A stretch of DNA of 57,603 nt from Sporotomaculum syntrophicum (GTDB lineage: Bacteria > Bacillota > Desulfotomaculia > Desulfotomaculales > Desulfallaceae). Of the stretch, positions 16,872 to 26,021 are shown piece after piece. The notes beneath the pieces were generated by a model, which did not search any database, was not told the DNA's origin, and was given only the letters and a program-made list of their open reading frames with translations. The position numbers and the translations under genes were made by a program. Position 1 is the stretch's first letter. The number at the start of each line of letters is the position of its first letter. Location of the stretch: NCBI RefSeq assembly GCF_009932395.1, contig NZ_LSRS01000008.1, positions 77,655 through 135,257 on the forward strand. Direction: 5' to 3'.

Positions 16872-17780
16872 GTGGAACAGACAATGTTTACTAATGAGTT
16901 GGTTTTAGCTTGGCTCCAGTATTTTTCACAGAACGCTCCAATCAACCTGACCAAACTGAAGATGCTGGACATTACAGGGAAGAATAAGAACCTGCTTCCG
17001 ACCGTGATGAGCAACCGGGCAGTGCTGGTCTTTACGGACGCTGGACATCCGGATATTTTTTATGACATGTGGAATGCGGAACTGGGTGACTGCGATATCT
17101 GGTACAATGAGGGCTCGGAGCCATCCGGTGAGATCAAGCACAACAAGGTTTCAGATATGATCAACCGCGGGATTAATGCCTCTGCAGCTATGTTGATTAT
17201 GAATCCTAACGCTGCAACGAATTATCAGATAGGTATTGAGAACAGCCGTTTTTCCTGTGGCTCTGTTCAGTATGTGTGCCGGGAAGTTCGGGCAATTATC
17301 ATGAGTAAGCTCAATGTGGGGGACCAGGATAATATATGTATCATTTCAGGTGAGAGCATTGCGGTGGAAGCTGCCATAATTGCTGCCGAGGGCAGTGTCA
17401 TAGCTGTGGAATATGACCACCGGGATCGGGTTACCATGAAATGTAATGTAGACAAGTTTGGTCTGAACAACGTAATCATTATAGAATCTCTTAATGATGA
17501 TATCCTGGCTAATCTGCCGGTACCGGACGTAGCGTTTATCGTGGCATCTCCCAGGATTGGCAGTGAAATAAAAAGTCTGCTGGCTGTCAACCCCGACATG
17601 GAATTTGTGATTTACACATTGGACTTCGAAATGCTAACGTCTCTGCCTGCTTTGTTTAGGGAATACGGTTTGGAGCGCACTGAAGCCATCCATATAGGAG
17701 TTTCGCGAGTCAATAGCAAAAAAATGATGGAGCCGTTTCCAGCCCCCTGGCTGATTTCCGGCAGAAGGGTTAACGGATAG
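16872..17780 (+). CDS. Decayed CbiE/CbiT (CobL)-like protein, probably non-catalytic
   Basis: A 302-residue protein I read as a degenerate precorrin methyltransferase relative. An N-terminal part with AVLVFTDAGHPDIFYDMW and YNEGSEPSGEI resembles CbiE, and residues about 140-250 follow CbiT order: LNVGDQDNICIISGES, then EGSVIAVEYDHRDRVTMKCN, KFGLNNVIIIES, LPVPDVAFI. The CbiT SAM motif D-I-G-A-G-T-G is replaced by IISGES, so SAM binding is probably lost. GTG 16872 has AAGGAGG eight bases upstream. It follows the oxidoreductase operon by 71 bases. No cobalamin genes are nearby. Confidence 0.6.
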   Translation: MEQTMFTNELVLAWLQYFSQNAPINLTKLKMLDITGKNKNLLPTVMSNRAVLVFTDAGHPDIFYDMWNAELGDCDIWYNEGSEPSGEIKHNKVSDMINRGINASAAMLIMNPNAATNYQIGIENSRFSCGSVQYVCREVRAIIMSKLNVGDQDNICIISGESIAVEAAIIAAEGSVIAVEYDHRDRVTMKCNVDKFGLNNVIIIESLNDDILANLPVPDVAFIVASPRIGSEIKSLLAVNPDMEFVIYTLDFEMLTSLPALFREYGLERTEAIHIGVSRVNSKKMMEPFPAPWLISGRRVNG

Positions 17781-17867
17781 TAAGAACGTAGCGGGCAGGA
17801 TTTCGCCAGCATAGAGTCAGACTGGTTAATTGAGCAATAAGTCTAACATTTTTTTAGAGCAAGTGCA

Positions 17868-17889
17868 AAGGACACCCTTGGGTGTCCTT
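17868..17889 (+). terminator. Hairpin after the oxidoreductase operon
   Basis: AAGGACACCC and GGGTGTCCTT form a perfect ten-pair stem with a two-base gap. The following AAATATTTG is only weakly U-rich, so termination is probable rather than certain. Confidence 0.55.
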
Positions 17890-18035
17890 AAATATTTGAA
17901 AGTGTCAGTACGGCTTTAAAAAGTTAACATAAAATTTATTGTATAACAAAATATTACATTGTTCTCGAAGGATAAATGAATCTGCTGTATAAATAATAAA
18001 TAGTCAATAATTTCGTCAACGAGGGGTTGTATATT

Positions 18036-19940
18036 TTGACTACCACTGAAGATGAGGTATCTAAACAATCTAAACAATCTGAACAATCTGAACAATATAA
18101 TGAGCGTATAAAAGAGCTTGAAGCTGAAAATATAAGGTTTGTAGAAGAAATCGGAAAAGAAAAACTGCTTGAAAGCCAAGAGCTTTACCATGCCATATTT
18201 AATAACAGCCTTGACGGTATTTTATTAACCATTCCAGGTGGTACTATACTATCAGCTAACCCTGCTGCATGCCATATGTTTGGTAGAACCGAAAAGGAGT
18301 TATGTGCTGTCCGGCTGAATGAAATCTTTGATATGGATGACTCAAGAGTTGTGAAAGCCTTAAAGGAAAGAAAAAAGGAAGGAAGTATTTCCAGTGGGAT
18401 GACATTGTTACGCAAAGATGGAACGAAATTTGATGGTGAAGTAACATCAAAGCTATTTAAGCATAGTAATGGTCAAATTTTATCCAGCATGATTGTAAGG
18501 AATATAACTGGATGCAAGAAGACAGAAGAAGCTTTTCGTTTGTCCGATGATAAATTCTATAAAGCCTTTTATTTTAATCAGGCAGCAATGGGCATTAGAA
18601 GACTCAAAGACGGTGTATATATAGATGTGAACAATAGTTTTGCAAAAGTATTTGGTTATAAAAGGGAAGACATGATAGGTAAAAGTGTTATAGAACTAGG
18701 TGTCTGGGCAGACCTGAAGCATAAGCAAGAAATGGAGAAACATCTTCTAGATAATGGTTATATCAGTAATCACGAATATAAATTTAGACGCAGGTCAGGT
18801 GAGACCGGTTATATGGTTTCAACTATTACTTTAATAGATATTGAGGGTGAAAAGTGTATACTTTCCTCTTCAATTGATATCGCTGAAAACAAGAAAGCAG
18901 CAAAGGATTTGCGTTTGTCAGAAGAATTATTCTATAAAACTTTTACTTATAACCCTCTGCTAGTAGCTATATCAATAAAAAATGGTATGCTTATAGAAGT
19001 TAATGAAACCTTTGTAAAGAGGTGTGGCTATACCAAGGAAGAGTTGATTGGGTGTACAGTAACTGATATTCATCTCTGGGATATAAACGAACGTCTTAAA
19101 TATATCGAAGAGATTGAGAAAAATGGTTTTGTCGAAAACTTTGAAACAAAGTATTATACCAAATCGGGTGAGCCGTTGAATGTTTTACTGTCAGGGGTTA
19201 CCATAACATGGAATAACGAGAGGTGTATTCTTACTATTGCAAATGATATTACAGAGTTAAGACGTTACCAGAATGAAATTGCACGTTTAGACCGTTTGAA
19301 CTTGGTCGGAGAGATGGCTGCTGGAATCGGTCACGAAATTCGCAATCCTATGACGTTTGTGAGAGGTTTTCTGCAATTACTCGGGGGTAAGGACAGGTAT
19401 GCTCAGGACAAGGAATATATGGATTTAATGATCGATGAGCTGGACAGAGCTAATTCTATTATAACTGAATTTCTTTCACTGGCTAAGAACAAGGCTGTTG
19501 AATTGAAAAGGCAAAATCTAAATCAGAAGATTAGGACTATCTTACCTCTGCTCCAGGCTGATGCCATGAAGCAGGATAAAAGTATCGGAGTGGAACTTGG
19601 TGATATTCCATACATACTAATTGATAGAAATGAGATTAAACAGCTTATCCTTAACCTTGTTCGTAATGGTCTTGAAGCAATGTCACCCGGCGGACTTCTG
19701 TCCATCAAAACATTCAAAGATGATGACAGGATAGTCCTTGCAGTGCAAGACCAAGGTGCGGGAATTGCCCCAGAAGTCTTGGAGAAAATTGGAACACCGT
19801 TTTTTACAACTAAAGACAATGGAACGGGTCTGGGGCTTGCTGTTTGTTTTAGCATTGCTCAGAGAAATAATGCCAAAATAGATATTGAAACTGGTTCAAC
19901 TGGAACAACGTTTTATGTAAGATTTAAAACCCAAACATAA
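18036..19940 (+). CDS. Triple-PAS sensor histidine kinase, sporulation-kinase type
   Basis: A 634-residue soluble kinase. A glutamine/serine-rich coiled coil with repeated KQSEQ units (residues 8-45) precedes three PAS domains (about 45-155, 175-280, 290-405). The HisKA helix GEMAAGIGHEIRNPMT has the phospho-accepting His near 433, followed by HATPase motifs NLVRNGLEAM, DQGAGI and GTGLGL. This HisKA form is typical of KinA-E-type kinases that feed the Spo0 phosphorelay, so a sporulation role is likely but inferred. TTG 18036 fits the CGAGGGG at 18020-18026. No response regulator is adjacent. Confidence 0.88.
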   Translation: MTTTEDEVSKQSKQSEQSEQYNERIKELEAENIRFVEEIGKEKLLESQELYHAIFNNSLDGILLTIPGGTILSANPAACHMFGRTEKELCAVRLNEIFDMDDSRVVKALKERKKEGSISSGMTLLRKDGTKFDGEVTSKLFKHSNGQILSSMIVRNITGCKKTEEAFRLSDDKFYKAFYFNQAAMGIRRLKDGVYIDVNNSFAKVFGYKREDMIGKSVIELGVWADLKHKQEMEKHLLDNGYISNHEYKFRRRSGETGYMVSTITLIDIEGEKCILSSSIDIAENKKAAKDLRLSEELFYKTFTYNPLLVAISIKNGMLIEVNETFVKRCGYTKEELIGCTVTDIHLWDINERLKYIEEIEKNGFVENFETKYYTKSGEPLNVLLSGVTITWNNERCILTIANDITELRRYQNEIARLDRLNLVGEMAAGIGHEIRNPMTFVRGFLQLLGGKDRYAQDKEYMDLMIDELDRANSIITEFLSLAKNKAVELKRQNLNQKIRTILPLLQADAMKQDKSIGVELGDIPYILIDRNEIKQLILNLVRNGLEAMSPGGLLSIKTFKDDDRIVLAVQDQGAGIAPEVLEKIGTPFFTTKDNGTGLGLAVCFSIAQRNNAKIDIETGSTGTTFYVRFKTQT

Positions 19941-20112
19941 ATATACATTTATTGAGAGTATTATTGTAGTCACTTGGTCACTAACGGTAAGTCTCTTATC
20001 CCATTAGTTAACAAGAAATTTTAATTTGTACAGATTCACAATTGTGTTAGTGTATTACTGACTTGAAAAAGTGTTTCTCATTTCCACTAAGGTGTAGGCC
20101 AACTACGCATAT

Positions 20113-20161
20113 AAGCCGGGGTAAAGCGAAACTTTCGATTTTTCGCGACCGGGCTTTTTTT
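20113..20161 (+). terminator. Intrinsic terminator
   Basis: AAGCCGG pairs with CCGGGCTT (one bulge) and GCGAAA with TTTCGC inside it, followed by TTTTTT. It probably ends the kinase transcript or a short RNA starting in the gap. Confidence 0.6.
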
Positions 20162-20309
20162 GTTGTCCCATAGCTTGTTTCCTGGCTGGCTACACCAAAA
20201 AAATATTGACATTTGCGGCGCAATTTTCTGAACGATTGATGAATCATTCCTCCCGGTAATGGGTGTACCGGTTAGATCTGCAGAAAAATATTCAGATAGG
20301 AAAAAATAT

Positions 20310-20402
20310 AGTGGATTCGAAATGGACGGTGTAAATTGATATGGTTATTACAGACAGCTTGAAAACATTGTTATACGAAAAAGTATTTGATATCGAACGT
20401 GT
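20310..20402 (+). repeat. Decayed copy of the VOC gene 5' end
   Basis: From AGTGGATTCGA to GATATCGAACGTGT, this segment matches 23326-23422 with a few substitutions, a two-base loss after GGTGTA and a three-base loss after CATTG. It covers the ribosome region and first 28 codons of the VOC gene beyond trkH. The frame is broken. It is a direct repeat, so trkA-trkH lies between two copies. Confidence 0.85.
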
Positions 20403-20527
20403 CGTCTTATGAATTTTTCGTGTGGTGATAATTTTTTCTTGGGAAGAGAAATTCATTGCTACATAAAAAACTTAAGCGTATACTAAACATTGCATTTAGA
20501 CACCGGTAAAATATCGAGGTGCATAAA

Positions 20528-21883
20528 TTGAAAACCACAATTATCGGGGCAGGTAAAATTGGCACAGAAATAGCTGTCCGATTGCTGCAAGAAGGGCACG
20601 ATATAGTTATAATTGAAAAAAATGCAGCAAAACTGCAAAAAATTGAGGAAGACTTGGATTGCCTTTTCATCAGGGGTAATGGTTCTACCGCCAAAATCCT
20701 CAGTTCACCCAACGTAGCTAAATCCGGCCTGCTCATTGCGGTAACTAACAGCGACGAGGTAAACATGATCGCATGTATGACAGCCAAACGGATTGGCATA
20801 TCACGTACTGTAGCCCGCATCAGGGACCCTGAATATGCCCAGAATATAATTATTAGCAAAGAAGCAATGGGTATTGACCTGGTCATTAACCCGGAATACT
20901 CAGCAGCTATGGAAATCAATCGTTTTCTTACCATGGCTTTGCCCGTGCATATGGAACCCTTTGCCAGAGGGCAAGTGCAATTGGCTGATATAACTATAAA
21001 TGAAGGCATTCCGTTTTTTGCCAACAAAAAACTAGTGGATATGGATATTCCGCAGTCACTGCTCATTGTCGCTATATCCCGCAACGGTGGTATGATTATC
21101 CCTGGCGGACAGGACGTTGTTTTACCAGGTGATACTATCTACCTGCTGGGACATTCGGATGTAATTAATAAGATTTGCGCTAAAATTAAAAAGAAGCGGG
21201 CCAGGGTGCAAAACGTAATGATCTTGGGCGGCGGGCGCATCGGCTTTTACCTGGCCGAAAGGCTTTGTATCCGAGGCATGAAAGTTAAAGTCATCGAGCA
21301 GAACAATGACCAGTGCCGAGAGTTGGCCGAAAAGCTGCCCAATGCCTTTGTAATATGTGCTGACGGCTCGGATTTGGAACTATTGTACCATGAGGGCATT
21401 AAGGATATGGACGCTTTTGTCACTGTAACCGGCCTTGATGAAGAGAATTTGTTGCTGGCCTTACTTGCCAAGCAAATGGGTGCTAAAAGAGTTATCGCCA
21501 AGGTTAGCCGCCCCGGCTACGCACCCCTGGTTGAACAACTGGGTGTAGACTACGCCATTAGCCCCCGCCTAATTACAGCCAGCGAGGTATTGCGTTACAT
21601 CAAGGGCGGGCGACTGCTATCTCTTTCCCTGTTGCTTAACGAAAAAGCTGAGGTTCTTGAATTAATCGTTCAGCCCGGCAGCAAAATTGTTGGCCACCCC
21701 TTGCACAAAGCCGGCCTGCCGGCCGGCACTATTATCGGCACCATTATGCGAGGTAATAAGGTAATTATTCCCCAAGGTAGTGACATCATTAAGGAGCATG
21801 ATCGTTTAGTGATATTTGCCCTGGGGCATAACGTACACATTATTGAATCAATATGTGGACTTGGAGGAGTTGGTCTTGAATAA
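20528..21883 (+). CDS. trkA: Trk potassium uptake regulator TrkA
   Basis: A 451-residue peripheral protein that gates the TrkH potassium channel through NAD(H)/nucleotide binding. It has two RCK modules: Rossmann domains opening with IIGAGKIGTEI and MILGGGRIGFYL, each followed by a TrkA-C domain. TTG 20528 is chosen, as GAGGTG is six bases upstream and the product then begins KTTIIGAGKIG as in homologues. The stop overlaps the trkH start by eight bases, so the two are translationally coupled. Confidence 0.93.
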   Translation: MKTTIIGAGKIGTEIAVRLLQEGHDIVIIEKNAAKLQKIEEDLDCLFIRGNGSTAKILSSPNVAKSGLLIAVTNSDEVNMIACMTAKRIGISRTVARIRDPEYAQNIIISKEAMGIDLVINPEYSAAMEINRFLTMALPVHMEPFARGQVQLADITINEGIPFFANKKLVDMDIPQSLLIVAISRNGGMIIPGGQDVVLPGDTIYLLGHSDVINKICAKIKKKRARVQNVMILGGGRIGFYLAERLCIRGMKVKVIEQNNDQCRELAEKLPNAFVICADGSDLELLYHEGIKDMDAFVTVTGLDEENLLLALLAKQMGAKRVIAKVSRPGYAPLVEQLGVDYAISPRLITASEVLRYIKGGRLLSLSLLLNEKAEVLELIVQPGSKIVGHPLHKAGLPAGTIIGTIMRGNKVIIPQGSDIIKEHDRLVIFALGHNVHIIESICGLGGVGLE

Positions 21884-23318
21884 GCCACTAATTCTACGCG
21901 CACTAGGGCTTGTTCTACTTTGTGAAGCCGGGGCAATGCTCCCTTCATTGGGCATTGCTCTATATTTTTATGAAAAAGCGTTTATGGCCTTTGCATTTTC
22001 TATTGTTGCCCTAACGCTAATTGGATTGCCTCTTTCTCGCAACCTGGTTACCAATAGCGATGTTGGGTACCGGGAAGGGTTTATGATTGCTGCAATAAGC
22101 TGGATACTGCTGGCCTTGTTTGGGGCACTACCCTTCATAATTAGTGGGGCTATCCCGGGTTTTATCAACGCTTTTTTCGAAGCCATGTCCGGTTTAACTA
22201 CCACCGGAGCTAGCGTGTTAAAAGACATTGAAAGCCTACCCAAAAGTATCCTTTTCTGGCGCAGCGTCACCCATTGGCTGGGTGGCATGGGAATAATTGT
22301 ATTAACCCTGGCGCTAATTCCTTCATTGAAAATTGCCGGCCTGAAACTGTTTCGGGCCGAAGTGACCGGACCGGATAAAAGTAAGGTACTGCCACGGGTG
22401 ACTCAGACCTCCCGGGAGTTATATAAACTTTATACTATTATTACAGTTACTGAAATTGTTGCCTTAAAAATAGCCGGCCTAAGCTGGTTCGATTCCTTTA
22501 TCCATACCTTTGGCAGTGTGGCCACCGGTGGATTTTCAAATTATAATTCCAGTGTGGCTGCATTGAACAACCCGGCGGCTGAGTATATCATTATTTTTTT
22601 TATGTTCATTTGCGGCATGAACTTTACGCTGCACTATTATGCACTGAGGGGCAATTTCGGACCTCTATGGAGGGACCCCGAAATTAAGTTATACTTGGCT
22701 GTGACTTTATTTGCCTGTCTGTTTATAAGTATTAATTTAATTACAATTATGGATTACCAAATTGGCTCTGCATTGCGTCAATCGGCATTTCAAACGGTAT
22801 CTATTTTAACTACCACAGGCTTTGCCACCGCCGATTATACATTGTGGCCAACCTTCAGTCAGGGTGTGATTTTTCTGCTTATGTTTATCGGCGGCTGTGC
22901 CGGCTCCACCTCGGGCGGTATTAAAGTTGTACGTTACTTAATCCTGGCTAAAAGTTCTTTCCGGCAGGTTGCCAAACTCACCCACCCCAAGGCGGTTATC
23001 CCGGTTCGCCTGGGCCGCAGTGTAGTACCGGATGAGTTGGTAGAAAACGTGCAGACCTTTTTCTTCTTATACTTCGGGCTACTGTTCCTTAGTACCCTGA
23101 TTATCACTGCTATGGGTGTTGATTTGCTTAGTGCCCTATCAGCTGTGGCCGCATGCCTGGGTAATATCGGACCCGGTTTTGGCATCGTGGGCCCTGTCTC
23201 CAATTTTTCGGCCATACCAGAAGCGGGTAAAATGGTGTTGGCCATTTGCATGCTGGTTGGTCGCCTTGAGATCTACACAATACTGGTCTTCTTGAGCCCG
23301 CGCATATGGCGTGCATAA
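21876..23318 (+). CDS. trkH: Trk potassium transporter channel subunit TrkH
   Basis: A 480-residue membrane protein with four M1-P-M2 repeats. The selectivity-filter segments are visible in order: SGLTTTGAS, GSVATGGFSNY, TTTGFAT and CAGSTSGGIK. It carries out potassium uptake with TrkA. TTG 21876 has GGAGGAG (21863-21869) six bases upstream and overlaps the end of trkA. The C-terminus ends in VGRLEIYTILVFLSPRIWR as usual for the family, so the gene is complete. Confidence 0.94.
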   Translation: MNKPLILRALGLVLLCEAGAMLPSLGIALYFYEKAFMAFAFSIVALTLIGLPLSRNLVTNSDVGYREGFMIAAISWILLALFGALPFIISGAIPGFINAFFEAMSGLTTTGASVLKDIESLPKSILFWRSVTHWLGGMGIIVLTLALIPSLKIAGLKLFRAEVTGPDKSKVLPRVTQTSRELYKLYTIITVTEIVALKIAGLSWFDSFIHTFGSVATGGFSNYNSSVAALNNPAAEYIIIFFMFICGMNFTLHYYALRGNFGPLWRDPEIKLYLAVTLFACLFISINLITIMDYQIGSALRQSAFQTVSILTTTGFATADYTLWPTFSQGVIFLLMFIGGCAGSTSGGIKVVRYLILAKSSFRQVAKLTHPKAVIPVRLGRSVVPDELVENVQTFFFLYFGLLFLSTLIITAMGVDLLSALSAVAACLGNIGPGFGIVGPVSNFSAIPEAGKMVLAICMLVGRLEIYTILVFLSPRIWRA

Positions 23319-23337
23319 GGTAAGGAGTGGATTCGAG

Positions 23338-23732
23338 ATGGTCGGAGTAGAAATTGATATGGTTGTTCCAGACAGCTTGAAAGCATTGGAATTATACGAA
23401 AAAGTATTTGATATCGAACGTGTTGAGGTTACAGATTATCCTAAAGGGATGAAGTTATTTTTACCCTATACGGATTACGCTTTCACATGTTGGATGAAAA
23501 TCCAGAGTTTGAGTTGAAAGCACCAACCCCGGATGAACCCAAAACGATTTGGTTTAACATTCTCGTCCCCGACATCAAAGAAACATTTTCAAAGGTGATT
23601 AGCGCGGGCTGTATAGATGTGCAACCGATGACTGAATTGCCTGATTATGGAGTGTCAAATGCTATATTTATAGACGCTTTCGGCTATTGATGGATGCTGC
23701 ATCAAATGAAAGGATTGTACCATATTATGTAA
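23338..23732 (+). pseudogene. VOC (glyoxalase-fold) protein, broken
   Basis: The frame opens MVGVEIDMVVPDSLKALELY, a VOC-family start, behind AAGGAG. A frameshift near 23475-23485 moves the coding sense to the next frame, where (F)HMLDENPEFELKAP and then WFNILVPDIKETFSKVISAG follow. A stop codon (TGA 23688-23690) then splits FGY from WMLHQ, which in intact relatives is continuous. With two lesions this is a pseudogene. The TGA does not sit at a cysteine position, so selenocysteine is not a good explanation. Confidence 0.82.
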
Positions 23733-24056
23733 TTTTGGACAATCCAAGGAGCGGTCCCCATAATCATGTTTGATAGTTCGAGTCTCTTAAGTCAACCAGT
23801 GAAATCAATGCGTCCTGTGATAACAGAAGTGAAATTGAATAACAATATTTGGCTTAATAGCTCTTATATCAACAAGCCAAACACAGGATTCCTTACGCTC
23901 GAAGGCAAATGACAAATCATAAATAATTATAATTAATTCATAGCCATATATAAGATACATTTATGCTATTGATAAAGGATTTAATGCTCTCGTGGTTAAA
24001 ATAAAGATGAAAGAAAGCAGTTATCGTTGATTATGAAGCGTAGTGGAGGCAAAGGC
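23733..24056. other. Intergenic region, nothing recognised
   Basis: About 320 A/T-rich bases after the VOC pseudogene. No gene, RNA or strong hairpin was seen. GGAGG at 24045-24049 is the ribosome site of the next gene. Confidence 0.4.
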
Positions 24057-24524
24057 ATGCTGAATCTGAATGAAGAGGTGCGCCGCAGGGCGGAAAAGTA
24101 TTTTGACGATGGTTATAATTGCGCTCAGGCAGTGGCTTTGAGCAATATTGAAGTTTATAATGGCCGCACTGAAGGCATTATTCAGCTTACTGCCGGTTTT
24201 GGGCATGGGATGAATTCCGGGTGCGCCTGTGGCGCGGTTACCGGTGGGGTGGTGGCGATAGGCGCTTTGCTGGCAGGTCCCGATATTAAGGGGTTTGACC
24301 GGACAATTGCTAAGCTTACAGCTGAACTGCACCGCCGGTTTGTCGGCGAGTTTGGCTTAACTTGCTGCAAAGGCCTGCGCAAAAAATACTCTCTATTAAA
24401 AAATGCCCGGTGTAAAAAGATTACCGTAACCACCGCTGCGATCACTTTGGAATTATTGCTGTCGCAAAAAGCAAATATTAACGGTGCCGGTCACTGTACA
24501 AGCGCTCTAAATGAGCCGGACTAA
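24057..24524 (+). CDS. C_GCAxxG_C_C family redox-type protein
   Basis: A 155-residue protein of the C_GCAxxG_C_C family. The motif cysteines are seen in YNCAQAV, SGCACGAVTGGVVAIG, LTCCKGLRKK and the late NARCKK. The family is small, helical and of unproved function, found in anaerobes and suspected of redox or metal roles. ATG 24057 has GGAGG seven bases upstream. Its 3' end overlaps the convergent glycosyltransferase gene by 47 bases; the last 20 residues may therefore be an unusual extension. Confidence 0.85.
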   Translation: MLNLNEEVRRRAEKYFDDGYNCAQAVALSNIEVYNGRTEGIIQLTAGFGHGMNSGCACGAVTGGVVAIGALLAGPDIKGFDRTIAKLTAELHRRFVGEFGLTCCKGLRKKYSLLKNARCKKITVTTAAITLELLLSQKANINGAGHCTSALNEPD

Positions 24525-25173
24525 CTCCCAGCAGGTAAAGAAATTTTATTTTATGCATCAGCCAGGCAGTCTGCCATTTGCCGTAAGTAAGCCAGCGCCT
24601 GGCCGAAGTTATCACGGGCCCTTTTAACAACACGGTCTTTCCCGCCGGCCTTAGTTTTCGGGAGAATGTCCAGTCTTCCATTAATTCAACTACGGGATAG
24701 CCTCCCACTTGCAGGAAGTCCTGGCGCCTGGCGAAGATAGCTTGATCACCAAAATAGATGCCGGTTAAAGCTGCTCTCAGGTTGGAGCCAAGCGCCGCTA
24801 GGTAAAAAAACAGGCCGGGTTGATCAAATATCAATTTGAAAGCGCCACCGACTACCTTTTGATTGGCCAGGGCTGTTTTGATTTGCTGCAAGCCATTGCC
24901 GGGAAGCTTTGTATCGCTATGCAGGAAAAGCAAAATCTCCCCTGAAGCAGCCTGGGCGCCGGCGTTCATTTGCACAGCCCTGCCTTTGGGGGATTGAATT
25001 ATTTTAACCTCTTCACCGATTAAACTCAGGGTGCTGTCGGTGCTTCCACCATCCACCACGATAACCTCATGGCTGCCATTAAGGTTTTTCAGGTGTTCGA
25101 TGGTGGTTTTTATGGTGCCGGCCTCGTTATAGGTTGGAATGATAATGCTGATTTCCGGAGTGTTGTTTTTCAT
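24478..25173 (-). CDS. TIGR04283-type family 2 glycosyltransferase
   Basis: A 231-residue GT2-fold glycosyltransferase. It has SIIIPTYNEAGTI, the nucleotide-sugar-binding VVDGGSTDST, the FLHSDTKLP metal-site segment and a late EDWTFSRKLR. Its length and KGRAVQMNAGA motif fit the TIGR04283 group, which often pairs with TIGR04282 proteins; here that partner (25231) lies divergently 57 bases away. The pair is sometimes called arsenosugar-related, but no ArsM or ArsS gene is seen here, so I leave the substrate open. Confidence 0.88.
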   Translation of the reverse strand: MKNNTPEISIIIPTYNEAGTIKTTIEHLKNLNGSHEVIVVDGGSTDSTLSLIGEEVKIIQSPKGRAVQMNAGAQAASGEILLFLHSDTKLPGNGLQQIKTALANQKVVGGAFKLIFDQPGLFFYLAALGSNLRAALTGIYFGDQAIFARRQDFLQVGGYPVVELMEDWTFSRKLRPAGKTVLLKGPVITSARRWLTYGKWQTAWLMHKIKFLYLLGVSPAHLERLYSDRHR

Positions 25174-25230
25174 AATCCTTTGTTTTTCTAGACGCTCATT
25201 ACTGAATCCTGCCGGTTAGGGGGGGAGATA

Positions 25231-25899
25231 TTGGGGAAGCCTGCACTTGTTGTCATGGCCAGGGTTCCATCTGCTGAAGGTAAAAGCCGGTTGAGCGAAG
25301 TGCTGACCCCGGAGCAAAGGGAAGCTTTACAGTGGGCTTTTTTACAGGACACAATAGAAAAAGTTGGGCAAGTAGGCGGTATCAAAGGTTATATAGCGGC
25401 TACGCCGCCGGACAGAATCAATGAATTGAGGCCGGGTTTAGGCCCCGGAGTGGACATTATCCCGCAGCCAAATGGCGACCTCGGGCAGCGCATGCTGTCA
25501 GCTATTAGTTACGCTCACGGCCTTGGCTATTCGCCGGTTATCTTAATTGGAACGGATACCCCTCTCTTGCCCGCTGCTTATTTAACTAAAGCAATCAGCA
25601 TGTTGGACGAGTATCAAGTTGTTTGTGGCCCGGCATTGGATGGCGGTTACTATTTAATTGGTATGTCTCATCCCTGGGAAGGCCTCTTTAAAGATATTAA
25701 TTGGGGGGACAGCGAAGTCCTACAGAGAACTGTTACTGTCTGCAGGCATTATAAACTTACTTGTGGATTGCTGGAACCTTTACCTGATGTGGATCGCCCG
25801 TCTGACCTGTTGGATTTAGCTTGGAAAATTAAAAAAATGAACCCGGGACACCCGGATTTTCCGAAAAGGACCGGTCGGTTCATGATGGATACTTTATAA
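25231..25899 (+). CDS. TIGR04282/DUF2064 nucleotidyltransferase-fold protein
   Basis: A 222-residue protein with the DUF2064 pattern: ALVVMARVPSAEGKSRLSEVL, LGQRMLSAISYA, ILIGTDTPLLP and a central GPALDGGYYLIG. The fold is GT-A/MobA-like. Family members are predicted to transfer nucleotides or sugars, with no settled reaction. The start is TTG 25231 with a G-rich ribosome site (GGGGGAG). It is divergent from the TIGR04283 gene and probably shares a promoter region with it. Confidence 0.85.
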   Translation: MGKPALVVMARVPSAEGKSRLSEVLTPEQREALQWAFLQDTIEKVGQVGGIKGYIAATPPDRINELRPGLGPGVDIIPQPNGDLGQRMLSAISYAHGLGYSPVILIGTDTPLLPAAYLTKAISMLDEYQVVCGPALDGGYYLIGMSHPWEGLFKDINWGDSEVLQRTVTVCRHYKLTCGLLEPLPDVDRPSDLLDLAWKIKKMNPGHPDFPKRTGRFMMDTL

Positions 25900-26021
25900 A
25901 AAATTATTATAGCCACAAGAACTTATATAAATTATTTAAGTTGGAAGTCAAAGTAATCTGTTGTTATACTTATTATGATTTACAAGTAATGCAAATTGTT
26001 AGTAAATGAAGTGAAATAATT

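Larger units (their letters stand above)
19941..20527. other. Intergenic region with terminator and VOC remnant
   Basis: This 587-base gap before trkA holds a terminator near 20113-20160 and a 92-base broken copy of the VOC gene found after trkH (both listed). I looked for a c-di-AMP (ydaO) riboswitch, common before potassium uptake genes, and could not recognise one. Confidence 0.5.

Noticed and set aside
19941-20527. c-di-AMP (ydaO) or GEMM riboswitch before trkA
   Set aside because: The conserved core motifs of these riboswitches could not be found; only a terminator hairpin and a gene remnant are clear.
23688-23690. TGA within the VOC gene as possible selenocysteine
   Set aside because: The position (FGY-x-WMLHQ) is not a catalytic cysteine and the gene also has an upstream frameshift, so decay explains it better.
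24478-25899. Arsenosugar synthesis label for the two TIGR04283/TIGR04282 proteins
   Set aside because: No ArsM, ArsS or other arsenic gene is present; the adjacent radical SAM enzyme is BioB-like.
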